A stretch of DNA of 9,859 nt from JBIOJB01 sp044450465 (GTDB taxonomy: Bacteria > Chloroflexota > Dormibacteria > Dormibacterales > Dormibacteraceae). The stretch is taken from positions 1-9,859 of the forward strand of contig JBIOJB010000106.1 of NCBI GenBank assembly GCA_044450465.1, in the 5' to 3' direction. The position numbers and the translations under genes were made by a program. The notes under the pieces are model-generated. The model saw only the letters and a list, made by a program, of their open reading frames with translations, was not told where the DNA came from and ran no database searches. Positions 1 to 6,166 of this stretch are shown here, piece after piece (positions within the stretch are counted from its first letter, which is position 1; each line of letters opens with the position of its first letter).

Positions 1-2
1 CC

Positions 3-227
3 GCCGCCCCCAGCGCTCCGGCCGGCGCCCCGGTGGCGCCCAAGTCCGCTTCCGCCCCCTCTCAGGCCACCCACAACTCCGCGCCGCGGCCAGAGCCGTC
101 GGACCGGCCCGAACAGTCGTCCCGGCCCGGGAGTGGCCCGGTCGCCTCCGGCGCCCGCCACAGCCCGTCGCCGAGCCCCCGACCCTCGTCCTGGCCGTCG
201 CCCTGGCCCGATGGGGGCGGCGACTGA
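3..227 (+). CDS. C-terminal tail of an unknown Pro/Ser/Ala-rich protein (partial)
   Basis: The frame is already open at the left edge and ends at TGA 225-227, so only about 74 C-terminal residues are visible. They are low-complexity: Pro, Ser, Ala, Arg and Gly dominate, with SPSPSPRPSSWPSPWPDGGGD at the end and no hydrophobic stretch or enzyme motif. Such tails are common on surface or secreted proteins and on extracellular parts of anti-sigma factors or kinases in GC-rich bacteria, but nothing here identifies the family. The GTG at 33 is probably not the start, because the same composition continues upstream of it to the window edge. A real C-terminus is supported by the intergenic gap and the well-spaced ribosome binding site of the next gene. 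Function unknown. Confidence 0.5.
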   Translation, partial: AAPSAPAGAPVAPKSASAPSQATHNSAPRPEPSDRPEQSSRPGSGPVASGARHSPSPSPRPSSWPSPWPDGGGD

Positions 228-245
228 CAACTCGAACTGCGCACT

Positions 246-274
246 TTGGCCTAGTCGAGCGTTACCCCTATACC
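246..274 (+). promoter_or_regulatory. possible sigma70-type promoter of the secreted-protein gene
   Basis: A TTGGCC hexamer (246-251) lies 17 bases before TATACC (269-274); each matches the consensus at four of six positions and the spacing is ideal. Transcription would begin near 281, leaving a very short leader that contains or begins at the AAGGAGAG ribosome binding site at 281-288. The site falls in the 67-base gap between the upstream TGA and the GTG at 295. This is a match by eye only; the gene could also be read through from upstream. Confidence 0.35.
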
Positions 275-280
275 AAACCT

Positions 281-288
281 AAGGAGAG
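281..288 (+). promoter_or_regulatory. strong ribosome binding site for the GTG start at 295
   Basis: AAGGAGAG lies 6 bases before the GTG at 295 and is the best Shine-Dalgarno sequence I see in the window. It decides the non-ATG start of the secreted protein, whose first residues then form a proper signal peptide. Most other genes here have weak sites or none. Confidence 0.8.
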
Positions 289-294
289 ACGCCT

Positions 295-879
295 GTGCAA
301 AAAAGCCAGTTGACCAAGTTCATAGCGGCCATCGGAGCCGCCGCGGTGGGCGTGATTCTCGCGGTGTCTTCCGTAGGAGCGCATGGAGCCCCGGCGACCA
401 GCCACTCGGTGACGGCTGGAGCTCTAAACGCAGCCGCGGCCATGAGCTTCCCGCTCGTAGCCGGCGACCCTGCCTCCAACACCATCAGCAACGAGCAGGA
501 CCAGGACGCCATCGAGGCCGCCGAGAAGGCAGCGGCAGAGGCTGCCGCGCTGGCAGCCGAGAAGGCCAAGGAAGCGGCTGAGCTCGCGGCAGAGCAGGCC
601 GAGACCACCTGCACCGCTGCGGACATCACCACCGACACGGCGGAGGACACGGCCGAGAAGACGGCGGAGCAGACCGAGGACGCGGCCGAGAAGGCCGGCA
701 CCATCGTCGAGTCCCCGGCCGAGGACGCGGCTGAGAAGGCGGCCCGGAAGAGCGAGCCCGCCGAGAAGGAATGCGACCCGCCGAAGCCGGCCGACAACGA
801 CGCAGACAAGCACGGCTCGGGCAAGGATGGCTCGAGCGGATCGGGAACCAGCACGTTCAGCTGGACCAAGAAGGGCTGA
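295..879 (+). CDS. secreted Ala/Glu/Lys-rich protein with LEA-like helical repeats
   Basis: 194 residues. The GTG start is fixed by the ribosome binding site at 281-288. Residues 1-8 carry two Lys, residues 9-28 are hydrophobic, and likely signal-peptidase sites lie near residues 29-32 (VGAHGA), so export is expected. Residues 68-158 are a highly charged Ala/Glu/Lys helix with repeated units such as AAEKA and TAEDTAEKTAEQTEDAAEKAG. These resemble the 11-residue amphipathic motif of group 3 LEA proteins, though a plain coiled coil is equally possible. Two Cys (106 and 160) flank the second half of the helix and could form a disulfide outside the cell. The C-terminus is Gly/Ser/Asp-rich and ends in FSWTKKG. 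There is no lipobox or LPXTG anchor. No enzyme motif is present. A perfect intrinsic terminator follows 23 bases after the stop, so the gene is the last of its transcript. Specific function unknown; a structural or desiccation-related role is only an inference. Confidence 0.75.
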   Translation: MQKSQLTKFIAAIGAAAVGVILAVSSVGAHGAPATSHSVTAGALNAAAAMSFPLVAGDPASNTISNEQDQDAIEAAEKAAAEAAALAAEKAKEAAELAAEQAETTCTAADITTDTAEDTAEKTAEQTEDAAEKAGTIVESPAEDAAEKAARKSEPAEKECDPPKPADNDADKHGSGKDGSSGSGTSTFSWTKKG

Positions 880-901
880 CATCAACCGTTGAACAAGGGA
901 G

Positions 902-932
902 ACCGGGCGCCTCTGAGGCGCCCGGTTTTTTT
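902..932 (+). terminator. intrinsic terminator after the secreted-protein gene
   Basis: A perfect 10-bp inverted repeat (902-911 with 917-926, core CCGGGCGCC/GGCGCCCGG) with a 5-base loop TCTGA is followed by seven T (926-932). It acts on + strand transcripts. The TAA stop of the convergent formate dehydrogenase operon (931-933) lies in the T tract, so the two transcription units meet here with no spacer. Read from the - strand, the hairpin is followed by TCTCCCTTG rather than a T run, so termination of the - strand operon here would be weak or would need another mechanism. Confidence 0.9.
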
Positions 933-1800
933 ATGCCTTCCTGCGCTGCACGAACTCGAACCCAAAGCGACCTTTTACGCAGAGATGACCGCCGGTGACG
1001 CTGTGGTCCAGCGGCGACGTGACCTTCACGATGGAGTTGTCCTGCACGTGCAGCTCGAGCATGCAACCCACCCCGCAGTAGGGACAGACCGTCTCGGTCA
1101 CCGACTGACTCGCTTCATCCCAAGTTCCAGCGGCCCGCATGTCGTGTTCACTCTTGAACATCAAAGCCCCGGTCGGGCAGACGCCGATGCAGTTGCCGCA
1201 GTAGACGCAGGCTGATTCAGGCAGAGGCACCGTGAACTCGGTCGAGATGTGGGCGTCGAACCCGCGGCCCGCGACGCCGATCGCAAACGTGTTCTGGGCA
1301 TCGACACCGCAAGCCTCCACACACTTGTAGCAAAGGATGCAGCGCGAGTAGTCGCGCACGTAGAGGTCGTTATCCACCTTGACCGGCTGCGCGACGGTGG
1401 CCCTATGACCGCCGAACCGAGACGGCTCCGCGCCGTAGCGCGCCATCCACGACTTGACCTGGGGTGAGCAGAGGGACATGTCGACCGAGGACGCGAGCAG
1501 CTCGAGCACCAGGCGCCGGCTGTGACTCACGCGATCGGAGTCGGTCCGCACCTTCATCCCGGCCTCAACCTTGCGCGAGCAGGCCGGCACCAGCACCCGT
1601 GATCCCTCCAGCTCGACGACGCAAACCCGGCAGACGTTTACCGGGGTGAGGGTGTCCAGCTGGCACAACGTCGGCGTGTCGATCTGGAGCCAACGGCACG
1701 CTTCGAGGATGGTCGTTCCTTCCAGGACCTCGACGTCGTTCCCGTCGATGCTGAGTTCTACCAGCCGTTTCGGCAGGCCTACGAACACGGCATCAGCCAT
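931..1800 (-). CDS. formate dehydrogenase iron-sulfur subunit (NuoG-like N-terminus plus detached Mo-enzyme [4Fe-4S] domain)
   Basis: 289 residues from ATG 1798-1800. An AGGTGG site lies about 6 bases upstream, and the start overlaps the TGA of the NuoEF gene by 8 bases; the frame is open further upstream but without homology. Domains in order: a plant-type [2Fe-2S] domain with C46, C57, C60, C74; a region that normally holds the H-x3-C-x2-C-x5-C cluster but here has only C111; two ferredoxin [4Fe-4S] motifs, C154-C157-C160-C164 and C198-C201-C204-C208; and a C-terminal [4Fe-4S] domain with C239-P-Y-C242-GVG-C246 and C274-V-K276. That last domain normally begins the catalytic subunit of formate dehydrogenases and contacts the bis-MGD cofactor. 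The protein ends right after LCVKGRFGFEFV. It should carry electrons between the Mo/W-Sec site and the NuoEF-like subunit in the cytoplasm. It is not complex I NuoG, because the neighbours are a Sec-dependent formate dehydrogenase and there are no other nuo genes. Confidence 0.9.
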   Translation of the reverse strand: MADAVFVGLPKRLVELSIDGNDVEVLEGTTILEACRWLQIDTPTLCQLDTLTPVNVCRVCVVELEGSRVLVPACSRKVEAGMKVRTDSDRVSHSRRLVLELLASSVDMSLCSPQVKSWMARYGAEPSRFGGHRATVAQPVKVDNDLYVRDYSRCILCYKCVEACGVDAQNTFAIGVAGRGFDAHISTEFTVPLPESACVYCGNCIGVCPTGALMFKSEHDMRAAGTWDEASQSVTETVCPYCGVGCMLELHVQDNSIVKVTSPLDHSVTGGHLCVKGRFGFEFVQRRKA

Positions 1801-3616
1801 GACGGACCACCTGAAGGGTCGTGACTGCGGACGCAATCGCGTTCGCCGCGGTCTGACCGAGGCCGCAGATCGAAGCGTCTCGCATGGCCTGCGCGATGTC
1901 ACTCAAAAGGGTGATGTCCGATAGCTGAGCCTCGCTGCTGCGCGTGGTGAGCAGCCTCTCGAGCACCTCCTCCTGGCGGACGGTGCCGACCCTGCACGGC
2001 ACGCATTGACCGCACGACTCGTCACGGAAGAACCGTGCGATCCGAAGCAGGATTGCCTTCAGGTCGGCGGTGTCGTCCAGGACGATCACGGCGCCAGAGC
2101 CAAGGGTGGCGCCGATGGCCCGCGTGCCTTCGAAGCTGAGCGGGACGTCCAGGGATGACGCGGTGACGAACGAACCGGCGGCTCCGCCGAGCAGCACGGC
2201 CTGGAGGCTCCGCCCAGCGGGCAGGCCGCCTGCAAGGTCGATCAGGGCCGCCAGCTTCGTCCCCATCGGCACCTCGTAGAGACCTGGTTTTCGCACATGG
2301 CCCGAAACGCAGAAGAGCCGCGTTCCCGTCGACTCCGGCGTCCCTGTCGCGGCGTGGGCCGCGGCTCCCGCCTGGACTATGTCGAGCACGTTGGCGAGCG
2401 TCTCCACGTTGTTGACAAGCGTGGGTTTGCCGAAAAGGCCGGCTTGAACCGGAAACGGCGGCTTGTTGCGCGGCTCGCCGCGCTTGCCCTCGATGGAATT
2501 GAAGAGAGCGGTTTCCTCGCCGCAGATGTATGCCCCTGCACCGCGGCGGACCTCGATGTCGAAAGCGAAGCCTCGGCCCTCTATGTCCTCGCCTAGAAGG
2601 CCGTGAAGGCGAGCCTGGTCGATGGCGTGCCGCATGCGCATGCGGGCCAGCGGGTACTCGGCGCGGATGTAGATATAACCGCTGTCGCAGCCTGTTGCGT
2701 AAGCGGCAATCGTCATCGCCTCGACCACGGAGAACGGGTCGCACTCCATCATCACGCGGTCCTTGAACGTCCCCGGCTCGGACTCGTCGGCGTTGCAGAC
2801 CAGGTAGTGCGGGCGCACCGTAGCCTTCGCCACGGAGTCCCATTTCCTGCCCGTGGGGAATGCCGCTCCGCCACGCCCGAGGAGGCGGGCGTCGCTGACC
2901 TCGCGGATGACACCGTCAGGCCCGAGCGCAAGGGCTTGGCGGAGCGCCGAGTACCCACCGTGGTCGCGGTAGCTGTCGATGCTGGCGGGATCCACAACGC
3001 CCACCCGCCTCAGTAGCCTGGTCGATGCCGGGCCCGCGAGAGGTGGGATTGTCGAGACCGGCCAGTCCCCGCCTTTCAGGATCGCCAGCGCCGCCTCCAC
3101 GTCGAGGGGCGCGATCTGCCGCTCTTCGAACGGAACGCCCGCGCGCTCGGCCAGGGCGGCCGGCGCCCGATCGCACAGTCCGAGGCAGGGGCTTCGGTGC
3201 CAGTCCGTGCCGGATGGCCCCAGCCTGTCCTCCAGGGCCGCGCACAGGGCGTCGGCGCCTGCGCACTTGCAAGCGATGTCATCGCAGACGTGCAGCGCGA
3301 GCGGTGCTCGCTCGTGGAGCGTGAAGCGCGAGTAGAAGCTGGCGACGCCATATGCCTCCGCGGGAGGGATCGCAAGGCGCCGGCACGCGTACTCGAGGGC
3401 GCCGCGGCTCACCCAACCCACGCGGTCCTGGACGGCGTGGAGGACGGGCAGAAGCAGGTGCCTCTGCGAACGGGCTGCCCGGCCGCCATACGCGACGTGG
3501 TCGTCCGCCGGGCGGCGCTCGCCGCCAGTCCAGAGCGATTCCGGCGCGCCGAGCACGCTGTCGACGGCGGCCGTTTCATCTTGAGTGGCAGGCCCGCCGG
3601 CGCTGTGGATGTCCAC
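1793..3616 (-). CDS. NAD-linked formate dehydrogenase diaphorase subunit, NuoE-NuoF fusion
   Basis: 607 residues from GTG 3614-3616, three bases after the TAG of the catalytic gene, so translation is probably coupled; no clear ribosome binding site is seen. After a divergent leader of about 45 residues comes a NuoE (24 kDa-type, thioredoxin-fold) domain at about 50-185 with its [2Fe-2S] ligands C111, C116, C144, C148. A NuoF (51 kDa-type) domain follows at about 200-600: the glycine loop GRGGAAFPTGRKW at 247-259, NADESEPGT at 275-283 and GAYICGEETAL near 361-371 for FMN and NADH, and the [4Fe-4S] ligands C535, C538, C541 and C584. All expected ligands are present. It oxidises or reduces NAD(H) with FMN and exchanges electrons with the iron-sulfur subunit encoded next. 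NuoE and NuoF are separate genes in most complex I operons; the fused form is known in some soluble NAD-linked enzymes. NADP use cannot be excluded. Confidence 0.93.
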   Translation of the reverse strand: MDIHSAGGPATQDETAAVDSVLGAPESLWTGGERRPADDHVAYGGRAARSQRHLLLPVLHAVQDRVGWVSRGALEYACRRLAIPPAEAYGVASFYSRFTLHERAPLALHVCDDIACKCAGADALCAALEDRLGPSGTDWHRSPCLGLCDRAPAALAERAGVPFEERQIAPLDVEAALAILKGGDWPVSTIPPLAGPASTRLLRRVGVVDPASIDSYRDHGGYSALRQALALGPDGVIREVSDARLLGRGGAAFPTGRKWDSVAKATVRPHYLVCNADESEPGTFKDRVMMECDPFSVVEAMTIAAYATGCDSGYIYIRAEYPLARMRMRHAIDQARLHGLLGEDIEGRGFAFDIEVRRGAGAYICGEETALFNSIEGKRGEPRNKPPFPVQAGLFGKPTLVNNVETLANVLDIVQAGAAAHAATGTPESTGTRLFCVSGHVRKPGLYEVPMGTKLAALIDLAGGLPAGRSLQAVLLGGAAGSFVTASSLDVPLSFEGTRAIGATLGSGAVIVLDDTADLKAILLRIARFFRDESCGQCVPCRVGTVRQEEVLERLLTTRSSEAQLSDITLLSDIAQAMRDASICGLGQTAANAIASAVTTLQVVRHG

Positions 3617-3619
3617 TGT

Positions 3620-5611
3620 CTAGTGCCGTGCGCTGGAGGCTTGAACCGGGGCGAGCTTGTCGATCCTGATCGCGCTGGCCTTGAACTCCGCGGTTCCTGA
3701 TTTGGGGTCGACGGCATCGATCGTGAGCACGTTGGTCGCAACCTCGTCAGGAAAGTGAAGCGTCATGAAAGCAAGGCCCGGCCGGAGTGACTCGTCGATG
3801 AGTATCGGCACCTCGACCGACCCTCGCCGCGAGCTTGCGCGCACCCTCTCACCGTCCTGGATCCCGAGCTTGGCAGCATCACCAGGAGCGATGAGCAGCG
3901 CCTCGCGCCGGCGCAGGGGCGACGAGTACTCGCCCGACTGCACCCCGGTGTTGTACGAATCGAGCCGCCGGCCCGTGGTCAGCCGGATGGGGAACTCGTC
4001 CGTCAGCCGGTCCACCGGTGGATCGTTCTCAACGGCATGGAACGGCGCCGGTGGTCCCTCGACCGGGTCAGCCCACAGCCGTCCGTGGAGGAACTGAGCG
4101 CCCGGATGGTCTTCGTCGGGGCAGGGCCATTGAATGCCCCCCAGCTGGTCCAGCCGGCCGTATGACATGCCCGCGTGCATCGGCGACAGGCTGCGGCACT
4201 CGTCCCAGATCTGCTCCGCAGTCGGGTGGCCCCAGTCGCATCCGAGGCGTCGCCCGATCTCAGAGATGATCTCGATGTCGTCGCGCGCACCGGCGGGCGG
4301 CTCGAGCGCGCGCCGCACGCGCTGGACTCTTCGCTCGCTGTTGGTGACCGTGCCCTCGGACTCCGCCCAGCCAGCGGCAGCCGGCAGGACGACGTGCGCG
4401 AGCTCGGCGGTCTGCGTGAGGTAGATGTCCTGCACCACCAGGTGCTTGAGGCCGCTTAGAAGCCGCACGGCCCTGGTCTGATCGGCCTCGCTGCGGGCCG
4501 GGTTCTCGCCGACCACGTACGCAGTCGTGAGCTCGCCGTGGTCCATCGCCTCGAACATCTCGCTGAGGTGATAGCCCTTCTCGGTCGGGAACTGCGCTCC
4601 TCCCCACGCGCGCGAGAACTTTTCGTGGATCGCCGGGTCAGTCAGGTCCTGAAACCCTGGCAGCCGGGCGGGGATGGCGCCCATGTCGCCCCCGCCCTGG
4701 ACGTTGTTCTGGCCGCGCAGAGGGTTCAAGCCGCATCCGTAGCGACCGACCTTGCCCGTGAGCAGGGCAAGGTTGATGAGCGCGAGGACGTTGTCAGTGG
4801 CGTTGTGATGCTCGGTGATCCCGAGCGTCCAGCAGATCATCCCTCGATCGGCACGGGCGTAGGAGAGAGCGACCTCGCGGATCGCCTGCCCAGGCACACC
4901 GGTGTCGGCTTCGGCCCGCTCCAGGGTGTACGCCTCGACGCAGCGGGCGAATTCCTCGTAGCCGCTGGTGGCGCGCCTGATGAAGTCGGTGTTGGCGAGG
5001 TCGGCGTGGATGATCTCCCGGGCCATTGCATTCGCCAGCGAGATGTCACTTCCAACGTCGATGCCAAGCCAAACGTCGGCCCACTGCGCGGAGCTGGTGC
5101 GGCGGGGGTCGACGGCGACCAGGCGCGCACCCTGGCGGATGCCTCGCAGCAGGTGATGGAAGAAGATCGGGTGAGTCTCGCGGGCGTTCGATCCCCACAG
5201 GATCACGAAGTCCGTCTCCTCAACCTCGCGGTACGACGAGGTCCCTCCCCCCGCTCCGAAGACTGTCGCCAGACCGGCGACTGAGGGAGCGTGTCAAGTT
5301 CTGTTGCAACTGTCGATGTTGTTGCTGTGCATGACCACACGGGCGAATTTCTGGGCCACGAAGTTCATCTCGTTGGTCGTCTTGGAGCAGCTGAACATGC
5401 CGAAGGCGTTCGGCCCAGCCTTGCGCGCCGCATCGAACCCGGCTGCCGCTCGAGCGAGCGCCTCGTCCCATGACGCGGGACGGAGCCGCCCGCCCTCTCT
5501 GACCAGCGGTTCGGTCAGGCGGCGAAGCCCATCTTTCATGAGCAACAGAATATAGATCGCGGCCCTGGCTGGGTCCGCACCTCGCCCACGGCGACTCGAA
5601 CGAATTGACAT
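3620..5611 (-). CDS. selenocysteine-containing formate dehydrogenase, catalytic subunit (in-frame TGA = Sec)
   Basis: Two open segments, 5297-5611 and 3620-5293, lie in the same frame and are separated only by TGA 5294-5296. Read through, they give 663 residues with Sec at 106 in SCNRT-U-HAPSVAGL, the active-site motif where formate dehydrogenases carry Cys or Sec, followed by the conserved His. Further motifs: WGSNARETHP (138-147), RGQNNVQGGGDMG (299-311), GENPARS (368-374), and the C-terminal molybdopterin dinucleotide-binding domain with TGRRLDSYNTG (546-556) and DPKSGTAEFKA (635-645). The enzyme interconverts formate and CO2 at Mo or W bis-MGD. The N-terminal [4Fe-4S] domain (about 60 residues of CxxCxxxC...C) is missing and is encoded at the end of the operon. 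Homology begins at ATG 5537-5539 (KDGLRRLTEPLVREGG), which may be the true start, giving 639 residues; the extra 24 residues from ATG 5611 look non-homologous. The GTG at 5204-5206 is not a start. Mo versus W cannot be told. Confidence 0.92.
5252..5296 (-). promoter_or_regulatory. SECIS element for UGA-Sec decoding
   Basis: Reading the - strand from UGA (5296-5294), a lower stem CGCUCC (5291-5286) pairs with GGAGCG (5257-5252). Inside it, an upper stem GUCGCC (5281-5276) pairs perfectly with GGCGAC (5270-5265) around the five-base loop GGUCU (5275-5271). The GGUCU loop and its distance of 18 bases from the UGA match the E. coli fdhF SECIS as I remember it; the bulged U of this loop contacts SelB. 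The VAGL residues encoded here limit the base choice, but both stems being perfect is more than the protein requires. This element is what separates Sec insertion from a nonsense mutation. Confidence 0.92.
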
Positions 5612-5707
5612 CCTACTTCATGTGTGCGGAGTCGACGTGTCGCCGCCAAGCGGATGGGTTCGCGTGCTCCGGATGGATTGTGAAGACGGCCGGCGTCCCC
5701 AATGCCG

Positions 5708-6166
5708 TCATCTGGGAAGCCCTTCAGATTGGAGCCTCCGTGCCAGTCTCTCAGACAGCTCGTCCATCTCGTCAGCGGGGATCCATTCGTCCCCCGACCT
5801 CTGGGTCAAGCCGAACACTTTCGGTCCCCGTGAGTCGACCGGGGGCCGGGCCACAACATGAAGGTGGACATGGCCGAAACCATCCGCCTCGGCCAGAAAA
5901 GCCACGTAAGCCTTCGCTACCGCGAGCTCAGCTTCGAGCGCTCTCGAAAGCGCTGGCAGAAGCCGTCCCAGGGCAATGCCTTCTACTTCGGTGAGCTCTC
6001 CCAGGGAGGTGGCATGACGGTGCAGCACGACGACCAGCCAACCCTTGAGCGACGAGTTGAATGCATGGGCGACACGCCACCATCCGTCGTCGTAAATGCG
6101 CTCGCGAACCGGAAGGTCTGACCGACCGTTGTTCGCGCACGGCAGGCAGCCGGCTACGACGCTCAG
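5708..6166 (-). CDS. HIT (histidine triad) family protein
   Basis: The frame ends at TGA 5708-5710 and contains the triad signature FGHVHLHVVARP, the H-phi-H-phi-H-phi-phi active site of nucleotide hydrolases and transferases. The family core continues upstream of the first GTG (6026-6028): ERIYDDGWWRVAHAFN, and before it C-L-P-C, the CxxC zinc pair found in many HIT proteins. The frame is open back to a TGA at 6233-6235, yet no ATG, GTG or TTG occurs between. The most plausible start is CTG 6164-6166, which overlaps the aminotransferase TGA (6163-6165) and gives 152 residues with Cys 7 and 10 and the triad His at 99, 101, 103. Family members hydrolyse AMP-linked compounds such as Ap4A or adenosine phosphoramidates; the substrate cannot be told here. 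Last gene before the formate dehydrogenase operon, about 100 bases away. A shorter product from GTG 6028 would lose a core strand. Confidence 0.8.
   Translation of the reverse strand: MSVVAGCLPCANNGRSDLPVRERIYDDGWWRVAHAFNSSLKGWLVVVLHRHATSLGELTEVEGIALGRLLPALSRALEAELAVAKAYVAFLAEADGFGHVHLHVVARPPVDSRGPKVFGLTQRSGDEWIPADEMDELSERLARRLQSEGLPR

Noticed and set aside
500..760. DNA tandem repeat or CRISPR-like array in the secreted-protein gene
   Set aside because: The repetition is at protein level (Ala/Glu/Lys codons) with irregular unit length; there are no identical repeats with unique spacers.
279..869. 196-codon - strand ORF opposite the secreted protein
   Set aside because: Low-complexity Ser/Ala mirror of the Ala/Glu repeats; the + strand frame has the ribosome binding site, signal peptide and terminator.
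2022..2843. 273-codon - strand ORF within the NuoEF gene
   Set aside because: Arg/Gly/Pro-rich alternative frame of a clearly homologous gene, typical of high-GC shadow ORFs.
931..3616. Complex I (nuoEFG) operon
   Set aside because: The genes lie directly behind a Sec formate dehydrogenase, NuoE and NuoF are fused, the G-like protein ends in the formate dehydrogenase Fe4S4 domain, and no other nuo genes are present.
3620..5206. A separate 528-residue molybdopterin oxidoreductase starting at GTG 5204-5206
   Set aside because: The frame continues upstream through conserved active-site sequence to the TGA and beyond; the GTG is an internal Val in DFVILWGSN.
4538..5284. Long + strand ORF of 248 codons opposite the formate dehydrogenase gene
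   Set aside because: Shadow of the real gene in GC-rich DNA; it has no recognisable motif and runs through the SECIS region.
5294..5296. Nonsense mutation or pseudogene
   Set aside because: The TGA sits on the Cys/Sec residue, the rest of the enzyme is intact, and a SECIS hairpin with the right loop and spacing follows.
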